Source: Pseudocercospora fijiensis CIRAD86
Lineage: Eukaryota > Ascomycota > Dothideomycetes > Mycosphaerellales > Mycosphaerellaceae
NCBI RefSeq assembly: GCF_000340215.1
Contig: NW_006921532.1
Span: 5,035,126-5,099,125 of the forward strand
Direction of reading: 5' to 3'
Length of the DNA: 64,000 bases
Below, one piece after another: positions 11,522 through 22,975 of the stretch. The number at the start of each line of letters is the position of its first letter. The stretch's first letter is position 1. Both the position numbers and the translations under genes were made by a program. Under the pieces are notes generated by a model. It searched no databases. It saw nothing but the letters and a program-made list of their open reading frames with translations, and was not told where the DNA came from.

Positions 11522-11849
11522 TCGGCGTGCGTTCTTAGCCGACCAGGCTGATCCTTGGCAGACGCGGCTTCGGAGGTGCCTAATTGCCTCAGGCGCGCGA
11601 CTCGGCTGCAGGCGCACCTGCCTTAGAGGGGTCAGCTTATAGGCTTGTTTGTTTGTTTGTTAGATTGCGACGCAATTCTGATTGGATGCTTGGCTGCACG
11701 TTCGGGTACGGGGCATCAGATTTCATTGGCTCGGCTGCACGTTCGGGTGCGGGGCATCAGATTTCATTGGCTGCTCGGCTGCACGTGCGGGTGCGGGGTA
11801 TGCCAAGGCTGACTGGCTGCAGGGCCGCAGCCAAGAAAAGGGAAGCGCG
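11474..11849. mobile_element. 376-bp insert without RIP signature, SINE-like
   Basis: Sequence between the two 156-bp repeats. It is GC-rich and keeps ordinary CA and TG dinucleotides, unlike all flanking Gypsy-1 DNA. It starts beside tRNA-like promoter boxes and contains a (GTTT)3 run near 11647-11660 and a 40-bp tandem repeat. Best guess is a SINE-like or otherwise non-autonomous element that arrived after the host element was mutated; no known family was recognised. Confidence 0.45.
11691..11804. repeat. 40-41-bp tandem repeat, 2.8 units
   Basis: Units start at 11691, 11731 and about 11775, each with GGCTGCACGTTCGGGT and, in the first two, GGGGCATCAGATTTCATTGG. All lie inside the insert that lacks RIP. 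Confidence 0.85.
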
Positions 11850-12005
11850 TGTAAGGCGGAAGCCGAGGAGGCTTGGCGCTAAGCACGTAGCGACCCTAGC
11901 CTATAAGTGCGCCCGAGATCCACGCTTAGTAAGCGCGGATACTTCCGATCTTTTGTCGCGGCGTAAGACGCTAGTAAACGGGCGCACTAGTATAGCGGTC
12001 TAATA
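11850..12005. repeat. 156-bp direct repeat, copy 2
   Basis: Second copy of 11318-11473. It joins directly to the remaining Gypsy-1 integrase sequence on its right and carries the RIP-type form of each differing site. Confidence 0.9.
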
Positions 12006-14949
12006 AATATACTTCTATAGTTCGGCCGGCGTTAGTAATAGAGATAGAGTCCCTAGCTTCTATAATCGTAAAGGAGTAGCGCCGCGATACGCTCTATAGT
12101 TGCGTAGATAGCGCGCGATGTCCGCGGTTATCTTAGGCTAATATAGGTTGTTACGTAAGATAAGCTCTAGCGTTCGGTTTATACCTTAGTATCTAGTAAC
12201 GGGGCTATCGTAGAAACGTTAAATAAGCCGCATACGAAGATTCTTAAACGCGGGTACGTAGAGTCTTCTATTAATTTATAGGCGCTTCTAGTCGATTTTG
12301 TAGTCGCTTAGAGCTACTTTGTTAGCTTTTATCTATAATAATATAGTACCCTCTCGCAGGTACTACTCTGTTTCCTTTATAAAGGCTAGTATACTGTCTT
12401 GCTCGTAAGCTTCGTTAAACATCCGATTAATCGCTAATTCTATATCGACTTTAGCCTCTATATTGCTTTGCTATTACTATGCGGCTAGCTCTTCTAACTG
12501 TTTAGCTATAGCGTTTGTACCCCCCTCCTTTCTACTATCGTTATCCTTAATATCGATATTATAATAGGACTCATATCCGCTATCGCTTTTACACTTTATA
12601 GCAAAACTAGTTACTATATCTAGATTGTCTTTCTTTAGTACTACCTACTTTTAGTGTTATAGTCGTAGATTATTAACATCCGAGGGGATATCTTAGGAGC
12701 GGCGAGTAAGACTGTTAGGCTTAGTACCTTGCTTGCCGGGTCGATAGGTAATCTTAAAGCTAAATTGTAATAGGAACTTAGCCTAGCGTACCTACCTACG
12801 GTTGAGTTTCTTTGTAGATATAAAGTATTCTAGGTTGCGGTAGTCTAAGAGTACTTTAACGTCTTATATTATTAACTCTAGTTCCTATTCTTTAAAGTAC
12901 TTAATAATTGCTAATAACTCCTTGTCGTAGATATCGTAGTTAATCTTAGCTAGAGTTATTTTCTTCGAGAAGAAGGCAACGGGCTTAAGGTGTCCGTCCC
13001 GCATTTAGGAGAGGATTCCGGTAGTAACCTAGTCGGACGAGTCGGTTTCTACCTAGGTTTCCTTACTAGGTCGGAAGTAAGACAGGATAGGTGCTATCGT
13101 AAAGGCTTGTTTAAGTAACTTAAAGGCGCTTTAACAATCCGATGTCTATTGCTACGGCGACTCCTTCCGAGTAAGAGCTATTAGCGGCGCGACCGTGCGT
13201 AAGAACCCGTAAATGAATCTGCGGTAGAAACCGGCGAACCTAAGGAAGGCTTATATATCCTTAAGGTTGCGAGGCGTTTGCTAGTGCTATATAGCTTCAA
13301 CCTTTGCTAGGTCTATCTCTACTCCTTCCGTAGTAACGAAGAGCCTAAGGTACTTAACCTTTTTAATATAGAATTCGCTCTTATTAATATCGATTAGAAG
13401 GCTAGCATCTAACAGTTTCTCGATAACGACCTCTACTTACTTAGAGTAGTCTTCTTCGGTGCCGTCTATATAAATTAATACATCGTCGAGATAAACGGTA
13501 ACGAAGTCGTCTAGAAACTCGCGGAGAATGGTGTTAATATGTCTTTAGAAGGAACTAGGTCTATTACAGAGACTAAAAGGTAGGACCTTGTATTAGTAGA
13601 GTCCGTAACGGGTAATAAATGCAGTTAACTATTCGTCTCTAGGGCGGATCCTAAGATTGTTAAATATAGCAACGATATTAAGTTTCGTAAACCACTTAGT
13701 ATAGCACAAGCGGTCTAGTGTCTCTCGAATTAGTAGGATCGGGTACCGGTCCTTTACCGTAAGTGCGTTTAAGGCACGGTAATCTACGTAGATACGCAAC
13801 CCGCTACCTAGTTTGCGCACAAGCAGGACAGGTAATACGCACTGCGAATTCGAGCGCTTAATTATACCCTTCGCGAGCTAATTATCGATATACTTCTTAG
13901 TTACGGCGAGTTGTTCTACGTTTATAGGATATCCCTTCTAATAGGGAGGTTAAGTACTAGGCTTCAGTTCGATAGCATAGTCGTTTCGAGGATTATATAG
14001 TAGCAGCATAGTATAATCCTTGTTTTTAAAGGCCTCTACGAGGTAGTAGTACCTTAGTATAAGCTTATCTTTAGGGTCGATATCTTTAGACTTCTTTATA
14101 AAGATTTCGTAATCTTCGGGCGATATAGCCGCTAACACTAGGTTCTTAAGCTCGGACAGCTATAAATAATTTGGGTTAAGATCCTTAGGCTATAGTACTA
14201 TAAGGTAATAGTCTAGCCTCTTAGCTATACGGATTAGGGCATCTACGCTAACTATGTATATGTCCTCGGAGGTAGTTATTTTCTAGGGAATGACTTTAGT
14301 AGTCTTGTTACCGAGGGCGACGAGGCAGGGAAGGCCTCTCTTATTATACGATAGGCAGCATTAATCTAAATTGAAGTCTATAGTACGGTGCTTCTAGGAG
14401 ATATAAGGGTTATACTCTTCGAGCTATAATATGCCTAGGACTAGGTCGTACTAATCGATATTAGTAATATAGAATAGTAAGGTGTCTATATAATCTCCGA
14501 TAGTAATAGTAATATATGCGGCTTAAGTAAGTTAAGTACGCCTTCCGTCCGCTAGGCGGAGTCGTTTTAGGGAAGCTAAAGGGAAGGTATCTATACGATA
14601 AGAACGAATGAAACGAGGATAAGCAAACTACGCAGTAGCTCTATAGTCGATAAGAGATTAGGCCTTGTCGGTAATAGGCTTTAGAGGATTTTTGCGAGGG
14701 CTACGTCGGCGTTAACGTCGCTAAAGGTATAGGGAAAGGATGCTTACGGAGCATACTATATAGCGTCCGTGTTTAGGTTTAACTCGGACCTAGCCGCCTC
14801 TAGACATACTAGCCGACTATAGCGAGGCATTAGTAAGGGACTTATCCTTATCTTATAAAGAACAGAGGGTCTCTTTAGTGCGCTTATCGTTAACCTTAGG
14901 TTTGCGACTTACTCCTAAGGTTCGTCGTTTTCCGACGACTAGTCTAAGT

Positions 14950-17737
14950 CTTCGTTATTCTTACTCGGATCCTAATTATAATCTAGTTCGGCATTAGAAC
15001 CTTTATCGCCTATAAGAGCTAGTCGGACGTTGCGGTTGTACTTATTAATTAGAGTACTGTCGTTAACATGCCTAAAGCTAAAGGGTCCTTTACTAAAGTG
15101 TATAATGCAGGCGATATCGCGAGACTAGTAACCTACTTCTCGATAGCGGAAGTAGCGGTTTTCTCGTTTGAACTTCTCCTTCTCGGCGTCTGTCGTAGGG
15201 ACGATCTTGCTATACTTTATAGGAATAATGCGTACGGCCTTGCGGTTATTGAACCCGATAGCGGCAGCTCCGGCAGCTCGAGCCGGCCTAGGAGCACCTC
15301 TAGTTACTAGGCGATTATTGCCTGCGCGGGCTCCTTTCTTGTTATCTCGAGACTTAGCTTAGTCTTTAATTATACCCTAGGACTCCTACAGGGCACGGGC
15401 TTCCTCGCAGAACTTATTAAATAGTAGGCGCTACTTATTCTTAAGCTCGTGCTTGTATAAGCTATTAAGCTTGTTCTAGAGTTTAAATGAGTTAGGTACC
15501 TTACGGGACTAAGAAAGCGTCGTCCGATATTCTACGATCTAGTTATTAAAGGTGTCCTTTCCGTTAGGTTGCTACATAGTCGCAAGCTTAGTTTGCGCTA
15601 GCAGTATACGTTCTTCGGCATTCTAGCCCTAGTTAGCATCGAAGGCATTCTATATATCCTTAAGCGATTGCTAGATATCGGCTTCTTATATGTTGTCGAT
15701 AAGCATCGTTTAAGGCTCTTTATCGGTAAGTATAACCGCGTATTTAAAGCAGCTTGCGACTTTATCGTATTCGAAGGTATTAGTAAACTTAGCTTTTATC
15801 TTTATCTTCTAAGCCTAGTATTTCGTTCGGTCTCCTTTAAACACCTCTAGGTCTAGCTACCTTACTCGGTTCTTAGGGATATAGTGCTAGGCTGCGTTCG
15901 AGGGAGCCGCACTTGCTCCTCGAGGCACCCCGGCGGCGAGAGGGATAGGAGGAAGAGTAGTACTGCTAGCACCGGGAGCTGCTTATAGCGTAACGGACTG
16001 CGGTCGTTAGAAAGCCTATTAGTAGACTTACTATAGCGGATTAGGTGCTATAGACTACCGGAGAGGTATATAAGGGCGCTAAGGAGCGCTATAGCGCGGA
16101 GAAGTAGGTAGAGTAACGTTAACTAAATTACGTTTAGCTTAAGTTTTCGGGTTAACGTAGATAAACTCGCGAAATTGTGTTTACAATAACGCTAGTTCAT
16201 CCGTTCTGTATTGCAATCGCTCTTCTAAATCTTTAACCTATCCTTTAAGCGCGATCTTCTACTAATTAGAGGTTTAGAGTCGATAGTTAGCTAAGCTCTT
16301 AAGGGCTTTGTACTCTTCTGTTTAAGTAGGTAGGATCGCTTACTTCCTAGACTTATTAGCCTCTTATAGCTTCCGCTCTAGGTCGTCGTGCTTCGTCTTC
16401 TACGATATAGCTTCGCTTATCTATTTCTTAGATTCGTAGGCCGAGGCGTTCTAGTCCTATCTTAACTGCTTATAGGCTTTATATAGGTAAGCTACGCCGT
16501 AGAACTAAGTGCGAGGGCGTATAGCTATCTTAGTCGCAAAGTCTCTCGTACTCTTTACTACGTAATAGTCGGCCTTAAAGTTAGCTTAACTGTCCTAGTT
16601 AGCGGGATTAAACTTCGGTACCTCGGTAAAGAAGTCGTTTAGGTCGATCTTACGGTTTCGAGTATCTAAGTTATCTTCGTTATCTGAACGCTAGTCTAGA
16701 TCTAGCATCTAGTCTTCGTAGCTCTCGAAAGGGACTTCCGGGTAGTTATAACTAATACGCTTATACCTAGGGAGGATAGCGTCGATATGCTTAATAAAGG
16801 TAGTACTAATAGGAGCATTAGCTCCTTTATTATTATCTTCTTCGTCGTCGTTACTATCTTCCGGCAGAGGCTATCTAGAAGCGTATAAAGACTTGTTATT
16901 AGTAGGGAATGCACCGGGAGTCCGAGGCATCTTAGGCGATTAGAACGCCTTTGTCTTTCGTAATAGTAGCGGTTGCTACGAACGTCCTTGCGTCTGCGAT
17001 TCGTTATTAAAGGTTACTAGTAATACGACGTCTAACAAGCGTCGCTTACGGTACTGCCCTAGCTGTTTACGGTGCTATCTAAGCTTCCGACGTACTCGAG
17101 CTCGAGTACCGTTATTATACAAGTAGCTATTCTTAGCTTCTAGTGCCTAGATATCTAACCTATTATCTTCTTCTCTTGCTTAGAAGGCTAGTCTCCTCTC
17201 TAAAGGCAGTTCGCGTCGATATTCTAAACTTCCGAAGCTCTTTCCTTAAAAACCTACGAAGCCTAAACCTTAACCTATTAATAACTTCGCGGCCGCGGCT
17301 CGGAAGGGATTTGTAGGTAAGAGCTCTAGTTCTCGCCGAATAGGGGGTCGCAGACTCTCTTAAGGTTAGAGGAAGGCCTTAGATAGCGCCTTCGAAGCGG
17401 CTCTCGATATTAGAGGTAGCTTATCGTCGTTACTTTTCGGCATTGCGGAGGGTTTTACGGGAGTAGTAATATTCGGTTTAGTATCGATACCGTCGTAGGT
17501 AGGGAATATACGTCTAGAGATACGTTAGGGAGGGGATTCTAGTAGATTAGTTCCTTCTAAGAAGGCGATCTCTTCTAAATCCTCTCGTTGTTGCTATTTA
17601 TAGGCGGATTAAGCTACTTAATGTTCTCGTAGCGCCTAACTGCCTTTAGCTTTAATTTTAGCGATGTCTTATAGTAGCTTTCTCTACTTATTAGGATCGG
17701 TAGGAGCCGACTATTGCGACTCGGGTGCACTAGACAT
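14950..17737 (-). pseudogene. Gypsy-1 gag
   Basis: The minus-strand frame starts at an ATG at 17737 (MSSAPES) about 520 bp inside the right LTR. It reads through a charged, coiled-coil-like gag with many RIP-type stops. A zinc-knuckle remnant near 15110-15160 reads RYFRYREVGYQSRD, a CCHC pattern in which the Cys and His codons became Tyr (TGC and CAC to TAC). Confidence 0.75.
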
Positions 17738-18246
17738 AGATAACGAAACAGTAAGCAGTATATAGAAACTAAACTATAAGACCTAAAATAAAACTGCAGT
17801 ATATAGAAACTAAGTACAAAGTATAGACTAACTGTATAGTTAGTATCTAACTTAACCTAACTTAGGGACTCTAAGATGTCCGCTCTACTTTCCCTACACT
17901 CTTACTCGAGCGGTGTATACTACTAAATAGCTCTATAGCCGCTATATAACCTCTCTTTTCTCTTAACGTATTTCGGGTTAATCGTAACTTCTAACTAGAT
18001 ATACTAGCGCCTCGTAGTAGGCACCGCTTCTCGACTAACGGGTTATATTATAGCGATCCTAGTAATAATCTGCTATCTATTCCTAATTGTAGCGACTCTG
18101 TAGATAGCTAGTCGTTCTAACTAGATATATACGCGCGCTTCTCGCGTTACTCGAAGAGTTTTCTTCCTAATAATAGTATGCCGCACCGACACGTTTTCGG
18201 TAGCCCTAAAACCTTCTATTATTCCTCGTAATAGACTTAACGGATA

Positions 18247-18257
18247 GTACGACAAAA
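18247..18257 (-). other. Gypsy-1 primer-binding site, self-priming type
   Basis: Next to the 5' LTR the minus strand reads TTTTGTCGTAC. Its TTGTCGTAC is the exact reverse complement of GTACGACAA inside the same LTR transcript (plus 18292-18300), as in Tf1-type elements that prime from their own RNA 5' end. I see no obvious tRNA complement. Confidence 0.55.
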
Positions 18258-18400
18258 TGTTATAAGACGGTAGGGTTAGATAGAAGACGAGTTGTCGTAC
18301 GGTTCTATCTAAGAGGTAGAAGGAAGCGTACGAGGAAGTATCCTCGCTAAGACTTAATGCCTTAGGCCGTAATAGCTAACCTAGGCGTTACTCTATAATA
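18258..18400 (-). repeat. Gypsy-1 5' LTR
   Basis: 143 bp; differs from 9688-9830 only by six C/T or G/A transitions. Confidence 0.95.
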
Positions 18401-18405
18401 GCTAA
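18401..18405. repeat. Gypsy-1 target-site duplication GCTAA, right
   Basis: Matches 9683-9687; MULE coding remnant resumes after it. Confidence 0.85.
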
Positions 18406-18900
18406 CGACTCTAACTTAGTCGATAACCTTAACTTTCCGAGCGCCCTTCCGAGCGCTAGCTATAGCGTAGCCGCCGCGATAGCGACAATAATAGCGTATT
18501 AATTAGGCTCTATTATCGTTATCTACGCGCCCTTACTTCGAGCCGCTATATCGCAAGTCGCTACTAGATATATAGTTAGTATAGCCTATAGATATCGACT
18601 TAGTTAAAAAGGTAGATTTAATAGGCGATATGCCTCGAGCGTCGAATATATCCTTTATCGACCTTATAACGCCTTAGCGGCTATTACGAGTTATAGACCT
18701 TAGATTAGAGGTATTAGTAGCTTCTTAATACGACTAGATAAATAACGACGACGCGATACGTAAAATAAAGGGTAAGAGAAGAACTTCTAATCGATACGGC
18801 GATAGCAATAAGAGGCTAAGATAATATAGCGATAGTAACGTCGTTAAAACAGCTTCTATATATAGGCCTATAGTACTAGTAACACGTATTAATATTAGAG
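18406..18900 (+). pseudogene. MULE transposase, C-terminal fragment
   Basis: Continues the frame interrupted at 9687. The C-terminal part is basic, with a K..R.S.RYGDSNKRLRQYS-type tail near 18770-18830, as seen after the zinc segment in MULE transposases. RIP-type stops are present. It ends near the return to normal base composition at about 18940. Confidence 0.55.
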
Positions 18901-18940
18901 TTAACCCCTGTCTATCTAGTTAACTAATTAGGCAAGCCGT

Positions 18941-19410
18941 CGTGCTAAGAATACCCTCCTTCTTAACCCCAATCGTTACCTCAGCCAAGGCCATTCTAAT
19001 CCGGAACAGGTTATACCACCATATCGGGACTCTGTTAGCAAACTTTGGTGGCTGCAGCCTAGAAGAGTGGTACACTAAAATCTTTGGACAATCGCCTCCA
19101 TCTCATGCTCATCCATTGCGTCTACCCCGCGAAGCTTGAATGCGACACATGTACTGTTGACCTAGTCGCTATTGTGCATACGCGATTCTCTTGCATGCTA
19201 GGCCTGATACTGGCTGCATCGCGCCACTCCTAGAGCGTGAACCGCATCGGTTACGCGCAGTGTGAGTCCAGGACTGTGACATGACTGCCTTCAGAACGAA
19301 CCTGCTTGGGCCAAGTTACGCATTCGTGCATCGGCTGATGTGGCCACCTCTTGATCTCAATGCTCTGCAGTGAAAGCCGTTCTTTCATTTCTGAAAGTCG
19401 TATCATCTCT
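18941..19410. other. Spacer downstream of the transcription factor gene
   Basis: Normal (non-RIP) composition. It would hold the 3' UTR of the minus-strand regulator gene. The small open frame at 18942-19139 has no recognisable features. Nothing else seen. Confidence 0.5.
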
Positions 19411-21206
19411 TCAGCCGCCTGTTTCGAATTCGGTCTGTCTTCCTGCTAGGTTGTGTGACTCAGCTGTGATGTAATCGATCTCGTTCGACATCGGTCCTGC
19501 CTCTGTTGTACGCGGATATTGTATCGCGCTAGTGACCGAGAATTCACCGTAGCCAAATGGCTGTGCCCCTGCGCTGAGTGGGCTTCCAAAAGGCGTGGAG
19601 TCGTGACTTGTTGGAGCGCTGCTGTGGCTCCCATCATAGACTTCCTCCGATCGCAAACTCGGCGGGATTGCTGGAAGAGCGTAGCCCGTGTTTGGCATGC
19701 TATCATTGATCTTCTGCATCAAAAGAGGCATGTACCGCTGCTGACCGCCTCGGAGCGTCGAAATTAATGTCATGAGCTGGTTGAGATAATCCCGTGGTCC
19801 GAATTCGAACGTGTACTGATCCTGTGGGATGACGGACATGACATCTGTCAATGTGCAAGCTACATCGAAAAGCTTTTCGATGAGACCAACTCCATGCACC
19901 TCCATTGACTGCTGCGAAAATTGCGACGCTGAGTGGACAAGATCTCGTGAGATTTCGATGGGATACTTGAAGCTCATCGCGTTGTCTGCTGCAGCGCTGC
20001 TCAAGAAGCCGTGGCTGATTGACAATTGCCAGACCATGGTTCGCAGCCATTGCTGAGAGCATCTCAGATCAACCGCTTGACTCTCGGTGCATTGTAGATA
20101 TTGCGGCAGTGCATCTGTGAGCTGCTGCTGCAAGCGCGCGAGCCACTCCGTCGTGCATCCCACTCTCGCCTTATTCCACAAGCCAACAAAGGTGTCGTCA
20201 AATGGCCTGAAGAGGTGTACAAGGTGGATGAACCCATTCAGCTCCACGGTCTCGGCTGGATCCTCGTCCAATGTTGGAAGGTTGATGGTAGCGTGTAATG
20301 TGAGCGGCTTGTGTTGTTGTAAAGCGTATGCGCGCTCGGTCACGAACAGCAGCCAGTAGAGGCGTCGTCGCCTGGAGTTCTCGATCAGGTCGTTGGTCGG
20401 ATATGATGACTCGTCATGCATGCCCATAATCTGAGCAAGAGTGGTTGCTTCTCGCAAGTGGAACCATGCGGTATTTTGTCGATCCAGGCAAAAGTAGGAT
20501 CCGAAGAAGAAGAAGGACGTAATTACGGACCAGATGCTAGGATTCTCAACGTAGTTGTAACCTCTCCTGACTCGCAGAGCTTCTTGCAACAGGGTATGGC
20601 CGAGTTGGAGACTCGGCTGTGGCTGTATCTCTAGGCCGTCGAAGGCCTCTGGAGGAATGACCATGTTGGGTTGTATCATCATATAGGCGCACAATGAGAC
20701 AACCAAACAGTAAGCCTCAACATTCTGCTCCATTTGGCCTATCACCTCACCCACCTTTTGGCGATGAAGAATGGGCTGCGTTGGATAGAGGTTCGCAAAG
20801 AAGTAATCAAGGCATGTGGTCATCATTTTCACGGACAGGAGACCGGCTTGCCTGAGGTGTGCCGGGGAATGAGGCGGACTGTCAAGATCAAAGCCATGTC
20901 GTTTCGCGGCAAGCTGAGACTGTCGTTGCGTTTCCCTGAGCTCCGAGATGACCTTGGCCCTGCTACCTTTGGGTCCTTTCTTCTGAGGTATGGCGTTGTA
21001 CGTGCATGTCAGGCCGGCTGATGTGCAGTTCTTGCAAGGCCGCGTGCCGTCGCCAATGCATTTAACTTTCCGTCGATGGCCTTTGATCGGTTAGCATATG
21101 TCGCAGACATCGAATGTCGGGGCTTGGAGAGGTGTGTCTTACAAGCATCGCAAGCTCTTTTCGCTGTTGTAGAAGGTGCGGCCGAGGAGGATGACGAGTC
21201 AGGCAT
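19411..21206 (-). CDS. Zn(II)2Cys6 transcription factor with fungal-specific TF domain
   Basis: Two exons, 21206-21143 and 21080-19411, joined across a 62-bp intron (21081-21142) with GTAAGA donor, TGCTAACC branch site and AAG acceptor; 577 residues. The intron splits the codon of the second zinc ligand. The spliced N-terminus gives CDACHRRKVKC..PCKNC..C with zinc ligands at Cys19, 22, 29, 37, 40 and 47, followed by a basic linker with KKGPKGSRAK. The middle-homology domain follows (YFFANLYPTQPILHRQ, then a Trp/Tyr-rich helical region to about residue 430), and the last ~100 residues are Ser/Pro/Gln-rich. It is a nuclear sequence-specific regulator resembling the MAL/SUC-type sugar-utilisation regulators of filamentous fungi, but targets cannot be read from the sequence. 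The start at 21206 has A at -3; an in-frame ATG at 21278 in poorer context would add 24 residues. Confidence 0.9.
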
Positions 21207-21789
21207 GTTCCTGCTGCAATTCAGTGCTCCTGAAGAGACGGAGACCTCCACTGGGCCAGCTAGTGTGGAGATCAACATCTAGAGGTCAGACATGGCAGGA
21301 GAAAAGTAGAAGTAGAACTTTGGATTGGCGACCAGCACAACGGCTTGGTGTCTTTCCCCGCGTCCAGTAGATGCGGCGTGCCGTCAGAAGCCTCGAAGGA
21401 TGGTATCGAGAAAGGTCGAGGCGTGTTGACAAGATGTCGAGCCAGCATCCCAACGTCGCCCCACCGGTGTGGTTACATAAGCCGCTACATGGTCGACCAA
21501 GGGCGTTCTACGGCGTAGAAGGAAGGGCGAAAGGCGAGGGCGTGGGCTTGGGCCAGGAACATCAACACACCATGACGAAGAGCGGTGCGCGTGAAGGTAG
21601 CGTGCTGGGCTGCGCATGGCATGGGCATGGCGTGGCGCACGACGGCGTGAGCTTTGCAGAGACTTTTTCAGGTGTCTGTATACTGGCACCTCGCTAAATC
21701 TCGCTTAACTCGCTTCGTAGAGGACCCGTAATTAATGACGTTTGTGTGGGCCCGCCAAGACCCACGATTTTGTATGTGTTCGGGGCATA
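21207..21789. other. Upstream region of the transcription factor gene
   Basis: Non-RIP DNA, the likely promoter and leader of the minus-strand regulator. Open frames on both strands between 21371 and 21697 lack domain features and look accidental. TA-rich transposon DNA begins near 21790. Confidence 0.5.
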
Positions 21790-22975
21790 ATTTTGGGAAT
21801 TATCGAAACAACTAATACCTTATCGTCTCTACTATTATCGCGCTAATAGAAGAACCGGCGCCTAGAAGCTATAATAGCTTTAAGGCTATTCGAGAGAGGC
21901 TGTTTCTTGCTAAGAAGGACGTTGCTATGCCGTACGACGATTTCCTTATCGCTATAAAGCTAATGTCTAATATATACAGTCGTAATAAGGTTACTAAGGT
22001 AAAGCCTAATCGTACTAGCGGTAGATACCTGTCGAAGGTATATTATCGTTATATCGAGTCGAAACGGATAGTAGCGGCGGATAAGAAGAAGGGCATAGAA
22101 GGCGGTAGTAGTTATTATAAACCCGAGTTTGCTACTAACGACTATTGCAAGGTTAGCTTAGTCGTTAATATATATTAGAATAGTAAGTAAGGCTCTCCTA
22201 TTAATATCGTTATTAAGCGGACCGATTATTATTATTAGTATACCTATATACTCTAGCAATACGACGTACGGCGGTCGAATGCCTATCTTAAGGAAACAGG
22301 CTAGAAGTTATTAGATTAGTTACTACGGACTAGTCGAGTAAGAGACTTCCTTGCTAATAACTACGGTAATATTAGTAGTAAGTCGACAAGTTATTAGATA
22401 CTATACAACCTAGGCCGTTAGTCGCTATATTATTACCGCGATAAGCGGTACGTTATACCTAGTAAGAGCGCTATTCTAAAGCAGATTAAAGAGGTAGAAG
22501 CGCGTACGATTAAGTATAGTTGTCGCTATTAAGTATTTACTATTAATACTAACAAAGGACCTAAATCTAGCATTGTATATGCGACTAAGAAGGGCATTAA
22601 ACTACTAAAGAGATATAGCGAGTTCTTATCTTAAGACGCAATATACGATACTAATAATACCGGCTTCTTCTTAGTTAACCTATTCGTATAAGACAAGGCT
22701 AATAACTACTTACCTATAGCTTATATAGAACCGCCGCTTTAATCTATACTATAATCTATAGATAGGCGCGCAAGAGCACTACGATAGATAGCTACTATAG
22801 GCGCTAACTAATAAGGCATTAGAAGAGTAGGCAGAGCGAGTACGACAATAGCGATAGCAAGGTAGATAGATAGCAATAGCGATAGCAAGGCAGATAGATA
22901 GATAAGTAAGAGCGCGTTAACAACACCTATATTTTGCTATACTATTAATGCCTTACTAACACTTTAGCTTTATTT
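21790..22975 (+). mobile_element. Unidentified RIP-mutated element with one degenerate ORF
   Basis: 1.2 kb of TA-rich DNA set between two stretches of normal composition. The best frame is on the plus strand: open from 21927 to 22178 (83 residues, basic, with KVYYRYIESKR), then continuing recognisably with RIP-type stops to about 22770 and ending in a Gln/Arg-rich low-complexity stretch (22830-22920). I do not recognise the protein and see no terminal repeats or target duplication, so its class is unknown. Confidence 0.5.

Larger units (their letters stand above)
10260..14660 (-). pseudogene. Gypsy-1 pol: protease, RT, RNase H, integrase, chromodomain
   Basis: Protease at about 14370-14640 (ALIDYRATA, from ALIDSGATA-type sequence, then YDLVLG). 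Reverse transcriptase: GLRIYVDYRALNALTVKDRYP at about 13720-13820 and the catalytic YLDDVLIYID at about 13475-13510, still intact as YLDD. RNase H lies about 12450-13000. Integrase core lies about 10900-11330 (ITLDYIVDLP, then IVTDCLTK, GLPK.I.SNRGSQFVS). The chromodomain at about 10270-10375 reads YKARWKDSSEIE, as in chromoviruses that target heterochromatin. The zinc-finger part of integrase is disrupted by a 156-bp duplication and a 376-bp insert (11318-12005). Many RIP-type stops. Confidence 0.9.
9688..18400 (-). mobile_element. Gypsy-1: Ty3/gypsy chromovirus, minus strand, RIP-inactivated
   Basis: An 8.7-kb LTR element with 143-bp LTRs (9688-9830 and 18258-18400), a 5-bp target duplication, a polypurine tract next to the left LTR and a primer site next to the right LTR, so it is transcribed leftward. 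Gene order on the minus strand is gag, protease, RT, RNase H, integrase, chromodomain. The LTRs differ at six positions, all C/T or G/A transitions. Confidence 0.95.
2150..18940 (+). mobile_element. Mutator-like (MULE) DNA transposon remnant, host of the left nest
   Basis: The outermost element of the left nest. Its coding remnant runs in three pieces on the plus strand (2590-2913, 7802-9687, 18406-18900), separated by a LINE and by Gypsy-1, each flanked by its own target duplication. When the two insertions are set aside the pieces are in MULE order: N-terminal DNA-binding-like part, DDE core with a DATYKT motif, CxC...C zinc segment, and a basic tail. The outer limits are placed where TA-rich DNA meets normal DNA; I could not find convincing terminal inverted repeats, so the ends are approximate. 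Confidence 0.7.

Noticed and set aside
11449..11532. A functional tRNA gene
   Set aside because: Only the A box, B box and a loose acceptor pairing fit. The anticodon stem and T stem have several mismatches and no convincing anticodon loop.
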